DNA of 64,000 bases. Origin: Endothia cerciana (lineage: Eukaryota; Ascomycota; Sordariomycetes; Diaporthales; Cryphonectriaceae). Shown here one piece after another: positions 20,522 to 31,794 of the stretch. Under the pieces are notes generated by a model, which saw only the letters and a list, made by a program, of their open reading frames with translations, had not been told where the DNA came from and did not search any database. Within the stretch, counting starts at the first letter, position 1, and each line of letters begins with the position of its first letter. Location of the stretch: positions 112,499 through 176,498 of the forward strand of contig JALRMH010000064.1 of NCBI GenBank assembly GCA_026119935.1, written 5' to 3'. Made by a program: the position numbers and the translations under genes.

Positions 20522-22039
20522 CTATTGGTTGTTGAGGGCGCCGAGGGGCGGCGGCTGTTGGTTGTCGGGGAGGTCGAGCGGCAACATCTGTTGGCCCTCG
20601 AGGGCATCGAGGGGCAGCGGCGGCTGGTTGTCGGGGGGCGGCGGCAGCTGTTGGTTGTCGAGGGCGTCGAGCGGCAACATCTGTTGGCCCCCGAGAGACA
20701 ACATCGGTTGGCTGCCGAGGCCCTCGAGGCCCTCCACCGGCAACGGCATCTGGAGGCCCTCTGGCAACGACATCTGGAGGCCCTCTGGCAACGACATCTG
20801 GAGGTCCTCTGGCAACGGCATCTGGAGCTCCTCTGGCAACGGCATCTGGAGGTCGTCTGGCGACAGCATCTGGAGGTCCTCTGGCAACGGCATCTGGAGG
20901 TCCTCTGGCAACGGCATCTGGAGGTCCTCTGGCAACGGCATCTGGAGCTCCTCTGGCAACGGCACCTGGAGGTCCTCTGGCAACGGCACCTGGAGGTCCT
21001 CTGGCAACGGCATCTGGACGTCCTCTGGCAACGGCATCTGGAGGTCCTCCAGCAACGACATCTGGAGCTCCTCTGGCAACGACATCTGGAGCTCCTCTGG
21101 CAACGACAACTGGAGGCCTTCGACGGGCGACATCGTCTGGGAGCCGTCGAGGCCCCCCGGCGACATCCCCTCGAGCGCCCCGTGCGGGTACATCCACGGC
21201 TGCCCGCCCTGCGGCGCCCCCGGCGCCCCCGGCGCCCCCGGCGCTGACGGCGGTCCCGGCGCTGACGGCAGGTCCTCCTCCGGCGTCCGCCGCGGCAGCA
21301 GCTCCAGCCGCGACGCCATCACCGACACCCGCACCCGCCCGGCCCGCTCCTTGCCCGAGTCGAGCACGTGCAGCGCCCGGATCAGCCGCAGCATGTCGCG
21401 GTGCCCCGGCAGCTGCCCCAGCCCCACGGGCTTGTGCCGCAGGTAGGCCTGGATGCGCTCCAGGTCGTTGTCGCCCACATTCAGCACCAGCCGCCGCTCC
21501 ATGTGCTCGACGCGGTGCAAGCCCCCCTGCCGCCACAGCTCCTCGCGCGCGCGCTCCAGCTGCGGCCCCAGCGCCTCGACGAGCTTCCGCACCTCGCTCA
21601 CCGCCACGTTCTTGCGCAGGGCCCAACACTTGAACCGCGCCTTGTACATGCGCGCCGTCGCGAAGAAGTGGTGCTGCGTGCGCATGATCTCCATCACCTC
21701 GCCCAGGCTCATCACCCGGTACAGCGCGGTGATGCGGTGGCGGTGGCGCTCCCAGTCGTTGTCGTTGGCGTACTTGATCTTTTGGGGGGGGCTCGCGGAG
21801 CTGCCCTCGCCGTTGTTGGTGTGGGTGTGGTGGTTGTTGTCTTGGGTGTGGCGGCTGCTGCCGTGTTTGCGGCTGCTGCTGCCGCCGTGGTTGCGGCTGC
21901 TGCTGCCGTGGTTGCGGCCGCTGCTGCCGTGGTTGTCGTGGCCGCTGGCGGGGCAGCTGGCAGACCTGCTGGCAGGGCTGCTGGAGGGGCTGCCGCCGAA
22001 GAGGCTGCCGGAGGTGTTGGGGGACGTGGGAGGCGTCAT
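20522..22039 (-). CDS. Clr5-domain protein with 16-copy octapeptide repeat
   Basis: From ATG 22039 the product is 505 aa. The frame is open further upstream to 22915, but that part is translated tandem repeat with no ATG-led domain. Residues 1-85 are Ser/His/Asn-rich. The Clr5 domain spans about residues 93-146 (NDWERHRHRITALY, then MEIMRTQHHFFATARMYKAR and CWALRKN). A helical segment follows to about residue 240, then a Pro/Gly linker. The C-terminal half holds 16 near-identical 8-residue units (consensus LQMPLPED) encoded by a 24-bp minisatellite, then Gln/Pro-rich repeats. Clr5 domains occur at the N-terminus of many fungal proteins of unknown, possibly chromatin-related function. No frameshift is seen. 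Confidence 0.7.
   Translation of the reverse strand: MTPPTSPNTSGSLFGGSPSSSPASRSASCPASGHDNHGSSGRNHGSSSRNHGGSSSRKHGSSRHTQDNNHHTHTNNGEGSSASPPQKIKYANDNDWERHRHRITALYRVMSLGEVMEIMRTQHHFFATARMYKARFKCWALRKNVAVSEVRKLVEALGPQLERAREELWRQGGLHRVEHMERRLVLNVGDNDLERIQAYLRHKPVGLGQLPGHRDMLRLIRALHVLDSGKERAGRVRVSVMASRLELLPRRTPEEDLPSAPGPPSAPGAPGAPGAPQGGQPWMYPHGALEGMSPGGLDGSQTMSPVEGLQLSLPEELQMSLPEELQMSLLEDLQMPLPEDVQMPLPEDLQVPLPEDLQVPLPEELQMPLPEDLQMPLPEDLQMPLPEDLQMLSPDDLQMPLPEELQMPLPEDLQMSLPEGLQMSLPEGLQMPLPVEGLEGLGSQPMLSLGGQQMLPLDALDNQQLPPPPDNQPPLPLDALEGQQMLPLDLPDNQQPPPLGALNNQ
20735..21118 (-). repeat. 24-bp coding minisatellite, 16 units
   Basis: Units follow GGAGGTCCTCTGGCAACGGC plus ATCT (plus strand). The period is a multiple of three and the array lies wholly within the Clr5 gene, so changes in copy number would add or remove whole octapeptides. 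Confidence 0.9.
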
Positions 22040-22559
22040 GGTCACGACGGGGGCACTAGACAGGCTGGGAGATAATCGCGATGATACTTGGGGGTTACCA
22101 GAGCAGGCGGAGGTCACGGTTGGGGAGGATGCGCTCTCGATGTCTTCGCGCTGTGGAGGCGGCCCTGGTCTTATGTTTACCGCCAGGCAGGGTGCGCGTC
22201 TGCCTCTCGCCTGCAGCTCGCCATCTTTGTCCCGTCCGCAAGCAGCCCTCGCGCGATGCCTTCCCCGTCGTCGACAAGTACCCTCGCCATTAGCGCTCGA
22301 CACCTCGTGGCGGTCTAGTCCTGGACGGGCAGGGGTTCGACACCGGCACCTTCTAGTGCCGACAGACGGCATCATCGCGGCCGGTCTAGTCGATGCCAGT
22401 GCCCAGCGCGGACAGACAGGAAGAGTTCGACAGGAACACCGCGATGGGCCAGCCCCAGGACAGACAGGATTCGACCAGCACCTCCCACTGCCGAGATGGG
22501 ACATCCTGGCGGTGGGCCGGCCTCGGGACGGGCGGAAGCTCGATACCAGAACCGTACGA

Positions 22560-22960
22560 TGCCATGACACACAGAAACTCGAACCAGCACCATCGTGGCT
22601 GGTCTGGCCTGGGCGGGCAGAAGATCGATCGATGCCAGGACGGGCAGAAACTCGAACCAGCACCATCGTGGCTGGTCTGGCCTGGGCGGGCAGAAGATCG
22701 ATGCCAGGACGGGCAGAAGATCGATGCCAGGACGGGCAGAAGCTCGGACCAGCACCATCGTGGTTGGTCTGGCCTGGGCGGGCAGAAGATCGATGCCAGG
22801 ACGGGCAGAAGATCGATGCCAGGACGGGCAGAAGATCGATGCCAGGACGGGCAGAAGCTCGGACAAGCACCATCGTGGTTGGTCTGGCCTGGGGTGGGCA
22901 GAAGATCGGTGCCACGACAAAGAAACTAGACCAGCGCCCAGCGCCACGGCAGACAGGAGC
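22560..22960 (+). repeat. tandem repeat of 23-bp and longer units
   Basis: GATCGATGCCAGGACGGGCAGAA occurs several times, interspersed with a longer unit CAGCACCATCGTGG.TGGTCTGGCCTGGGCGGG. The large open frames on both strands across 21453-23351 are produced by this array and by antisense of the Clr5 gene. Confidence 0.85.
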
Positions 22961-23879
22961 CCGACCAGCACCTTCTAGTGCCCAGACACGACATCATCGC
23001 GGCGGGCCCGGCGTTAGGACGGGCAGAGGCTCGATACCAGGACGGGCAGAGGCTCGACATACAGAAAGAAGCTCGACCAGCGCCCGGCGCCGCGGCAGAC
23101 AGAAGCTCGACCAGCACCTCCAGCGCCCAGACGATAGGACAGACAAAGGGCACGCCCCACACTTCTCCGTCGGCCAGCCAGGTGCGCTTTTTCTTTATTC
23201 ACGGGACGTCCTGCGCCGTTCTTTGTCCCACGGAGGCAGAGGGGGGGAAGGGCCCCCCCCGCGCAGCCAGCTCACGAATCCTCATTCTCGCGCATCTGTG
23301 CCATGGAATAGCCCTAACCGTACGGACCCCCGGTCCTCCACCCTTTTTTGACTTGTGCAGATGTTCCGTATTTCCCGTGCGGTCCGTATGTAAAAAGAAC
23401 GGTATAAGAAATCCCACTCACCAAAGTAGTGTGTAGGGGGCGTGTTGTTATAAACAGCTACTACGGTTCGAGGGTGTGCTGCGCAGCCCCGTTTTGCTTT
23501 CAACAATCCTGGCCGGCCGTCGTAGCGTCGCTGTAAGCAGTCTTCTTTTTGTCTTGACAGACAAGGTAGAAACGAGGAGGCAGATACTAAAAGCCTCCTT
23601 TGCATTATCGGATCTGGGTTTTGAGGTCTTGACATCTGTGTACCAGAGCACGTAACCTGGTTGGAGAGGTCGCGACAGGTCCAGGAGGTGCTCATATCCA
23701 GATAAGAAACAAACACACTCAGGTACACCTTCCACGTCCGTGGTAGGCCCCGACATCGTGACTCGCCTGTTAAATGGAGACATGCTGTCATTGTTCCTAA
23801 GCAGGGCGGCCACAGCCTCGGTCCGTCGACGGATCACCTAGTCCAAGATTACTAGCCAGCTTCTGAGGTCCACTCGCGG
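22961..23879. other. no confident gene
   Basis: Short frames only. The minus frame 23448-23837 has some protein-like stretches but no recognised motif, and lies directly downstream of the hAT relic. Confidence 0.4.
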
Positions 23880-24790
23880 CTATCTCGCTACGGGTATTGA
23901 GATGAGGCGGAGAAGGGGTAATGCGGGCCTCGCCGTCGGCCAAGGGGATAGCCGCACGAAACGGAAGCTTCGTAGCCTTGTCGTTGGTCGGGTCGTTGTC
24001 GAAGGCCGGCCATCCAAGCGAATCCCTTAGGTTAAAGTCGATAATAACCTGGCGAAGGTGGTACTGGACGTTCTCGCCTGTATGCCTACCGTTGGCAACT
24101 CTCAGAGCAATCAGGCGTGTCCTCAGACGATAGTTACGGTCGACAAAGTGTGCCACCACAGCGAGAAGCCCCATTCTGGTTGGGCGAGGTCTATATATCA
24201 GCAGACAAGTGGATCTTGGAGACAGCATCGTCGCGAAGCTGCTTCTTCAGGGCAGCAAGGTTGTCGGTGTATATACCTCTAGCAGCCATCTCCTCATCGT
24301 AGTGTCGCTCCCCGGGAGAAGTCGCTGTGCAAGGGTAGAGTTCCAGACATTCAAGACCTGGCGGAACTGAGGCGATTCAAGGATTGTGATGGGCAGGTCA
24401 CAACAGGCAACAAGCTCTGTAATGGCCTTCTTCGCAAGCTTAACGACAGCACAGGTAGGCGCACCGCCACTAGTAGCTGGAGGAGAAGAAACAGGGTGCT
24501 GAGGGCCTCTGCTGCTGCTGCTACTGCTGAAGAGGTCACGATGGTTTATCCGCCTTCGCCTTCTCCGGCTAAGCTCCTTTAGGGGAGGCGGTTTCGCTAG
24601 CAGCTTGAGAACAGAAGTCCTTTAGCTTACCGAGCCGGTGGCCGTTACTATCACCACCTTCAAGATGCATCAAGGCAGCAGATGTAGTCCGACGTGCCGT
24701 TTCTCCTGGTCTGATACAGCGTATGCCGGCAGTCCTCGTCACAGAGGCGACAGAACCACCAGTCATATGGAGACCGTGCTACTCCTTCTG
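23880..24790 (-). pseudogene. hAT-family transposase relic, copy 1
   Basis: On the minus strand, in order: a BED-like zinc-finger remnant (WWFCRLCDEDC near 24760), FRQVLNVWNSTLAQRLLPGS (near 24370), KIHLSADI*TSPNQ (near 24190) and VVAHFVDRNYRLRTRLIALR with GRHTGENV and DNDPTNDKAT. This is the conserved first half of a fungal hAT transposase. It needs several frame changes and has a stop in place of the W of the DLWTSPN motif. The C-terminal dimerisation domain is missing. Confidence 0.75.
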
Positions 24791-25526
24791 GGGTAATGGT
24801 AACCTTCCATCAGCCTTTCGCCAAGCTGCCAGATGCCTGACATAGTTGATTCTTGCTTCCTCTTGCCCTTCTGGTCCGGCACCCATCTCGCAGGCACAAA
24901 GGGATTTCTCCTTCCCAGGACCCTGATGCGTGAGAGCTCCTTGAGGGTGCCGATTGAGCACCGGGCGACAGCATCGTAGGCATCAATCTGGCTCTGGATG
25001 GACTGGAAACGACTGGGAGGGCGGTGGCTAAGTCTGTCGAAAGTATTGCTGGCGGCTGCCATCATGAGAAGGGTCAACGACCATGCGAACAGGCCAAAGG
25101 AAAGCTGAAGAAGAGAAGAACGGCAGGGAGAATCCTCCCACGGCGGAAATACAGCCCAAATATGGTTCATCAGACCAGAGGTTTGCTTCTTCGTTGGGCC
25201 CATCTAACCTCTTTTATCAGCGAATGCTACCAAAACACCAAACAAACGGACGACGATGCAAACCTCCCCCCCCTGCGAAATAGCCCTAATATAGGGGGCC
25301 AAGGGGTCCGGCCGCTTGTTTGTACCTTTGCAAGCCGCTTGCGAAGAAATACCGCTTGTTTGCTTTGCGCTGGTACCTGGTTCCGTCCGATCCAGCTTGA
25401 CAAGCCGCTTGCGATGGTTTGACTTGCGGGGACCGCTGATTGTGGGATCGCCACACCGTTGCCCTCGTGGTGTTTTGTGTGATAAAGAAAGGGCTTGAGG
25501 AGGTCTTGCACGGCTTCTAAGACCTG
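24791..25526. other. unassigned; possible 5' part of the hAT relic
   Basis: Minus frames here (24763-25203) hold short protein-like pieces, and the frame ending near 24770 leads into the BED region. No start or terminal repeat was recognised. Confidence 0.3.
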
Positions 25527-26450
25527 CTAGTCCTCTTTAGTTAGCACTTTAGCCTTCTCTCCGCTGGCTTGTTGGCTGGCTATGAAGTAACTCATAGCCT
25601 TCCGTAACTTGAGAAGTCTCGAGATCTCTGCCTCCGTCGAATCCCACCTTGCCTGCTGGGCCATCTTTATGTTTAAGCCATCCACATTCTCCTGTCTGCA
25701 TATCTGTTGGGTCGGTTGGCCTTCTTGATGGCGGCATTCGAGCGATATCGTATTTGGAGGGTTCTTCAGCAAAGTCTTGGCTATCATCTTCGTAAGCGTT
25801 CTCTTCTGGGGCGGATTCTAGCTGGCCAGTTAGCTTCTGGAAGGCCTCGATGCGCTCGAGGGCTTGGTTTGAATGAAAACAGGGATCTGATGAGCTCGCC
25901 GGACCGGCCAGTCCTCTCCCGCCAGAGGTCTAGATCACCACGAAGTTGTTGCTGAGCCTATAATTGTAGGAATGAGTGTCAGGACCGTGCTGTCACGTGA
26001 TATCGCGGTTTGCCATGCCTGCTTACCTCTCCATCGTCCTCGGCGGCCTCGAGCACAGCTCTGGCGTTTCCAGAGAGAAAACCCTGTACGATGAGGTTGT
26101 CGACATGGCCCCAGCGGCGACAACGCCTCTCCTTCTGGAGCTGTTCTCTATCGCGATGATTCACGTCCAAGACCTGGCGAAGGAAGAGGCGCACAGCTCG
26201 ATCGTTAGCACCATGGTTGTCGAGAGCCGGCCGGCCGGTCTTTTCTCTTGGCCGAAACTCGCCAACAACCTTCACGAGATGCCACGCCATATTCTCGCCC
26301 GTATGGTGGCCGTTGGTAACCCTCAAAGCGATAGGTCGGGTTCGAAGCTGATGCTGGCCATCAACAAAGCGGGCAATCACAGCCAATAAGGGCCTTCTGG
26401 TTGGGCGATGTCCACATGTCCGATGACAGGTGGATTCTCGACAGAAGGCC
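25527..26450 (-). pseudogene. hAT-family transposase relic, copy 2
   Basis: Minus strand: SRIHLSSDMWTSPNQ (near 26440), VIARFVDGQHQLRTRPIALR, GHHTGENMAWHL, then RRWGHVDNLIVQGFLSG, and after a frame change ARWDSTEAEISRLLKLRKAM. It is the same family as copy 1 but extends further towards the C-terminus. Its 5' end is cut exactly where an R2 copy begins. Several frame changes make it inactive. Confidence 0.75.
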
Positions 26451-26640
26451 CACACACACAGAAGACCGGCACACAGAGACTTGATGAGGTGCTGAGGACG
26501 ATAGAAGAGCATGATCGAGGAGGCGGCAGTGGGCAGTGGGCAGTGGGCGTGGGGTGGGAGGGCCCCCCGTCCCGCCGCCCTCGTCGCCCTGGCCCGCCTT
26601 GGTTCCGCGACGGGGCGCCTTGGGAGGTCCCACGGGGGGT
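26446..26640 (-). repeat. R2 dispersed repeat, truncated, joined to the hAT relic
   Basis: The reverse complement carries CCCACTGCCGCCTCCTC and the CTCATCAAGTCTCTGTGTGCC segment known from the copy at 43085. The junction with hAT coding sequence is at about 26446. Confidence 0.65.
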
Positions 26641-26689
26641 GCCTTAGGAGGAGGTCTCGGTCCGCCTGTCAGCCTGCCAGACGAACCAC

Positions 26690-26780
26690 CCAAAAACCCT
26701 GATTCGCAACCCCTTCTCCTCGGCGCCCTGCCGGCCCACCAAGGGTCCCAGGCTGTTCACGATGCCCCAGGGGCATGCCG
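26690..26780 (-). repeat. R4 fragment
   Basis: AAAAACCCTGATTCGCAACC, then CGGCGCCCTGCCGGCCCACC and TTCACGATGC match the inverted R4 copy at 49450-49540. It abuts the R2 fragment. Confidence 0.5.
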
Positions 26781-27290
26781 CCGGGAATCGAAGCTCGTGC
26801 ATTCGGGAAATGCTCATGGATCCTACGTAGCGAATGAGAACAAGACTGACAGCTTTAATCTCTGTGAATGTAGACCGGTCTCTGTTTCTGCTTGTTCATG
26901 TTCCATAGTTCTGCCAATACAGGAGGGATGAAGGGCCCTGGCGACCTGCAGAAATGCCAGATGCACGGACTGGGAGGGGATTGGAGAGGAAAGCAGAAAA
27001 CAAGGGACCGTGGTGTTATGGATCATTAAACATGTAGACTATTGGTGGCATCTGATCATTGTAGTGCTAGCAGCCTTCCCCTCGAGCCGAGCCTTCGTTG
27101 TGCCAGTGCCTGGCTGAGCTTGGGGGGTGTGTCTTGAAGAGGAGGTCGATAGTGTAGTAGATGGCCCGTTTCTCGGACTCCTCCGGCGGATTCCTATCCA
27201 TCAGGCAGAAACCGGATACGGCGTTAAGCTGTTGTGCGCAGTCCTCGAGACTCTGGTGTGCCTCAGCCTCTGGGCCGAAGCCCATCGTGC
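26781..27290. other. no gene seen
   Basis: Only short overlapping frames on both strands. Confidence 0.5.
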
Positions 27291-27294
27291 ACTT

Positions 27295-27405
27295 TACCTC
27301 TCAAGAGTTCTGTTCTGCATCCAGGACAAGCAACGGGGTACGAACTGTCCCGCACGCTGTCGCCGACAGGCTGCTCAAGGTGATATGGAAGGCCGCCAAC
27401 CACCA
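27295..27405 (+). repeat. short coding-like repeat, inverted partner at 30455-30580
   Basis: Shares GGACAAGCAACGGGGTACGA, CTGTCCCGCACGCTGTCGCC and GCTCAAGGT.ATATGGAAG with the minus strand of 30455-30580. In frame the two read ASRTSNGVRTVPHAVA and AFRTSNGYETVPHAVA. Family unknown. Confidence 0.6.
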
Positions 27406-27829
27406 CCAGGCCAAGGATTACCTGACGGCGCACCAAACTATACGCACATCACGCCACCGCGCCGATGACGCCTGGCGGACAGCCCGAGTACCACATAACG
27501 CAGCTCAAAAGTTATGCAGTTACGAGTGACCCTGATACCTGCGTTGCTGGGATTGGGGGGATTCAGGAATCTGAGGGACTTGGCAAAGCAGCACCGGGAC
27601 ACCTTCTTTCAGGCTCTTCTTCTACGTATTCCTTTTCGTCTTCCCTTTCGTCTTCGTCTTCACGAAGAAGGGAGATCGAATGCATCATCAAGTTCAATCA
27701 AGGGTCGGCTCGTTGGCTAAGACCAACGCCGTGAAATATCTACGGCGGAAAGCGACGGGAGGGGTGATGGCGCGTCCGTGGAGAAGCACACCAGGGCGGG
27801 CTGCTCGTGAGGTCGGCCGGAGTACCTGA

Positions 27830-28245
27830 CTACAGCTGGCGCGTGTATCCCTGGGAGTCCCAACTTGCGGGGAACGTACTGTCGGAAACGCCCTGCATGG
27901 CTCCTTGCTGGAAGTAGGATGTCGACATCGGCGCCTCCTGCATCTCGGCATCTACCATGAAGGCGTTGGCGGGGCCTTCGCCCCGGTCTCCTCCCTGCTC
28001 CTCCTCCTCCTCCTCGTCGTCATCATAGCCGTCGGCGTCGTCGTCATCGTCGCCAGAGACGGAGGTAGATCCGGCAGCATCGCCATCGCTGTCGTCGGTG
28101 TCGGGGTCCGAGGGAGAGGGGCTGGTCGGGAAGGACGCCCTGCTCCTTCAAACGGCGCACGAGGTTGATGATCGCGAGGTACCCGTCATCGAGACCCTTC
28201 AGATGTTTGCCCATCTTCTTGGCATCGCTGTCAGACAGGGCTACA
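27830..28245 (-). pseudogene. C-terminal fragment of an acidic protein, copy 1
   Basis: An open minus frame of about 135 codons without an ATG runs from just after a TGTAG at about 28240 to TAG at 27830. It starts SDSDAKKMGKHLKGLDDGYL, passes EQGVLPDQPLSPSDPDTDDS, a Asp/Glu-rich stretch, and NAFMVDAEMQEAPMSTSYFQ. It ends WDSQGYTRQL. The inverted relative at 33295-33660 keeps the same order. Two small indels of opposite sign near 27860 distinguish the copies. It is probably the last exon of a gene whose 5' part is lost or unrecognised. Function unknown. Confidence 0.5.
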
Positions 28246-28339
28246 GCCTAGCCAGAGCATGGACTGCCTACCCACTACACCTGGGCAGGGACCCCTCCCA
28301 CCTCAACCAGAACGCGCAAATGCCCTCCTTTTCCACGAA

Positions 28340-28480
28340 CAGGGGATGTGTTAGGACTGGGAGGTAGCATGAACTCAGCGGCCGCGGGCTTTAAGGTCGG
28401 TCCTGACACGGGGCTGGCGGGCCATGCCGCGAGGACAAGAACGGGTTGCTGACACGACGATGGATGGCATGGCACGACGG
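28340..28480 (+). repeat. R5 direct repeat, copy 1
   Basis: TAGCATGAACTCAGCGGCCG, GGTCGGTCCTGACACGGGGC and AAGAACGG.TTGCTGACACGAC are repeated at 29040-29190 and in part at 48990-49060. Confidence 0.65.
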
Positions 28481-29039
28481 GGGCATGGTATAATATAACA
28501 AGGACTTGGCACGACAAAGGTCTGGCTCAAGGGAAAGAAAGGCTCGCTGGGTCTGGCACAACAAGGGCTTGGCACGACGAGCCCCCATTATGGAACCGAG
28601 GGGTCTTGCTACCTCGGTAGCATCATCCACGGCCCGTGCCTCTCCTTGCCCTGTGAAGGAGGAGTCGGGCTGCTGCTGGATGACGAGGGCCTGGTGTCAC
28701 AGATTAGATAGAGGGTTGGTGCCACCCCTAACCCTGCAGGAAGCGAGGACTGCTTATGGGACCTGGCTACGTAAGCAGGACCTCTCTGTAAATAATTAAC
28801 CTCAGGTCCTCAAGCTGCGTCCTGTCAATAAACCCACACCTGCCAGAACCCCTGAGCCGCCAGCTCGGCGTTCACCTGTTCCTTACCCGCCTGACACCGT
28901 GACACCTGGCTGGAGCCTTTCTCTTCACGGCCGGGACCTCACTTCATAGGCCCGACCTGTCCACCAACAAGACTTTCTCCTTCAGGAACGCTCTCGACGC
29001 CGTGTTGTGGGAGGCGCCCGCTTCCCTTAAGATCCTCCA
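28481..29039. other. no gene; TGGCACGACGAGG-type short repeats
   Basis: Units of the word also seen at 13050-13160 occupy 28490-28590. No conserved coding frame. Confidence 0.5.
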
Positions 29040-29190
29040 CCCGAACGGGAATGTGTTGGAACTGGAAAGTGGCATGAACTCAGCGGCCACAGGCTTCAAG
29101 GTTAGTCCTGACATAGGGCTGGAAGGCCATGCATGCCATGAGGATAAGAACGGCTTGCTAACACGACAAGAGCCTGGTATGGTAAGGGCT
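29040..29190 (+). repeat. R5 direct repeat, copy 2
   Basis: Aligned with copy 1 but enriched in A/T (GGTTAGTCCTGACATAGGGC against GGTCGGTCCTGACACGGGGC). This is consistent with RIP. Confidence 0.65.
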
Positions 29191-30454
29191 AGCACAATAA
29201 GTAAGGGCAGATCTGGGAACCCTTGATCCAAGCGCCTCTTCCGCCATGGTTCTGTTGATGCTGCTGCATAAGCTGTGCCCATAGGCACGGAATTATCTGA
29301 TCATGAACATGGTCAACCATCTACGAGCGGCCAGCCCAGACCTACACATCTTCGCACAAGGACCTGTCTGGCCCGGAGGGGACTGAGGTCCACAAGCAGA
29401 TCACGCAAGTCCTACTAGAGCGCATCCTCGGATACTGTCCGCAGCCATAGGGTATGCTACTGGTTGGTGCTTAATCTGGTCAGGAGTGAGATCTACATGT
29501 TGTTTAAGCTGCTGTTTATTACGTCGGCGCCCGAAGTAAGTAGCTCATCACAGCAGGATAAATTCCCTATGGACCGAACGCTAATAATGTGGTCATAGGT
29601 GGGCAACAGATTCGCATAACTAGCGGGTGATCAGGGCTAGCAGCTCTGGTTATAGCGAAGCCGAGGCGGGCGAGAACAAGATACCGACATGGAGCTGTTC
29701 TCCCTCCCGACGAGATCAGAAGGTTCTCCGCTCTGTCAGCCATGAGCACACGGGACTCCGCCGACAGGATGGGCGTTGACCCTCCCAACGCCGGCCCGGC
29801 CCCTTCCTCTCGGAGAGGCTTGCTGGCACAACGACAGCCTGGTACGATAAGGGCTGGCACGACGAGGGCGATAGCCTGAGGAGGCTGTGGTGGTCGCCAG
29901 GGACCTCGCGCCTCAGAAGAATCCCAAGGGCGGCATGTCGTTCTGGACTGCGTCCCCCTCCTGCGCCCCCCCCCCCCTGGGGCCGATTCATCACCGGTTC
30001 CAAGGGCGCCATTGCCACACCCAAAAACGGCCACGCGCACCCCTCTCGCCACGATGCCTCGCCGGCCGCGGCCATCGAGCCTCCGGCGAAACGTCCCAGG
30101 CTCGCCGAGGCTCAGCACGCATGGGCGCGAGAGACACAGCCTCTGAGAGTTCTCTGGTCAGCGAAAACATCCCGAGGGAGAAGGCTGCCCGGCCTTGCGG
30201 CTTACTGATCCTGGGCCTGCCTTGATCTTAAGCTTTTCTCAATCTTAAGCCTTCCGATGTTAGGCCTCCCTCAGCCCTAAAGCTTTTCGATTTTGGGCCT
30301 CTCAAGGTTCCACGATGGGGGTAGAACCTCTCCATCAACCCACCAACCCATACATAACACCATCACTCTAGGCAGGATCGTTTGGCCCTTTCCTAGTTCT
30401 AGGGGAGGAGCCTGGAGGGCCACAGAAGATGGGCTTACCTGGACTTTAAGCTTT
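29191..30454. other. no confident gene
   Basis: Frames of up to 183 codons on the minus strand (29567-30118) look random in composition. A C run lies at 29969-29979. Repeated CTTAAGC/AAGCTTTTC words occur at 30228-30300. Confidence 0.5.
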
Positions 30455-30580
30455 CCTTAATGCTTCCATATGACCTTGAGCAGGTCTATCCCCTGCTCTG
30501 GCGACAGCGTGCGGGACAGTCTCGTACCCGTTGCTTGTCCTGAATGCAAAACCGAGCTCTCGAAAAATGAAGTCCCATGA
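30455..30580 (-). repeat. inverted partner of 27295-27405
   Basis: See the first copy. This one lacks the frame continuity seen there. Confidence 0.6.
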
Positions 30581-31014
30581 TGGGCTGCGAGGGGGACGCG
30601 AATGCCTTGCATCAGAGGAGCGTCGCGTGGCCCGCCCACACCTCCTCCGGCTTCCCACGCCGTAGGCCACATCATGCCATTCATAACCAACGATACCGGC
30701 ACGGAGAGACATTCTCCAGCTCAAGTGACAACGTCTCCCGGCTTCAGCGCACCAACAGCAGGGGAGGAGCAACTTGGCACACCAAGCCTACACAACCACT
30801 CGCCGGCTCCTAATGACCAGACCCCAGCGCCGTCCACAGGGCTTCCCTTCGGGGGTACACAGCTGCCATGGGGCCAGTATACGCTTGGGGCGAGCACGAC
30901 AGCGTGGCCGCCGTGGCCCATGGGCTCAGAGGGCAGATAGTACTTGTGCATGCCCTTGTCGTACCATGCCACCACCACCGGCAGCAACGATTTCGCCCCG
31001 CGCCGCGAGGATGG

Positions 31015-31565
31015 CGCGCGACGAGAAGAGCCGCTGTCACGCTCGTCGCGCCACCTTTCTTCCATGGCCAAGGCGGCGTCAAAGCCCGGGAGGTCTGGGA
31101 AGAAGGTATTCGAGCCCATCTTGTCCGCTCTAGAAAACAGCCACCACAGCCTCCTCAGGCCACCGTCCCCAACGCCGCCGCCACCACCACCAGCGGCAGC
31201 CGCGAGGATGGCACAGGCCTCCACGACAATCAACGCCTTCGGTTGCGAGATGGAGCTGTTCAAGCAGGCTTTTCCGATGCGCAACAGCAAGCCACAATCA
31301 CAGGGTCTGCAGCACTTTGTCAACTCTGGCGAGCAATATTACATCCGCGTTGGTACCATCTGCCCTGGCACTGCGCTCTCCGGCATGCTCAAGAACGACG
31401 ACGGTGAACAGGTCTTCACAACAATCAACGCCTTCGGTTGCGAGACCGCGTTCAAGCAGGCCTTTCTGATGCGCAACAGCAAGCCGCAATACCTCTTCCG
31501 TGACGCCATAGGAATTCGGCCTCGGGTGGCTTTCTTGCCCGACCGAAGAGGAACAGAATGCGTAG
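31015..31565 (+). repeat. R6 coding-like repeat, two copies
   Basis: Two copies of ACAATCAACGCCTTCGGTTG with GCAACAGCAAGCC.CAAT (31228-31295 and 31418-31490), a third being at 19208. A 256-codon plus frame spans them (30944-31714). It reads TTINAFGCE twice, and between the copies EQYYIRVGTICPGTALSGML. It may be part of an old gene containing an internal duplication. Not recognised. Confidence 0.5.
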
Positions 31566-31794
31566 GTTGCGCAGCAGAGACATCTCGTCCTCGGAGGGTA
31601 AAGCTTGCCGTAGTAGAAGAGGCCATAGTGGAGGAGGGATATTTATTGCGGGACGGCGCGTGGCAGGAACAAAGCCATAGTCGCCAAGGCCCAGCAGGCC
31701 CTGGAGATTGTTGACCCAAAGGCCACCTTTGGCAACTGCAATCTCGAGTAGGTCTTCTTGAAATCGGGTAAGAAGCTGCCAGAGGAGGAGAAGA

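Noticed and set aside
22040..22915. Upstream extension of the Clr5 frame
   Set aside because: It begins at GTG and consists of translated tandem repeat. The ATG at 22039 is the better start.
21453..23351. 632-codon plus-strand open frame
   Set aside because: It is antisense to the Clr5 gene and continues through a tandem repeat. Its composition is repetitive and no domain is visible.
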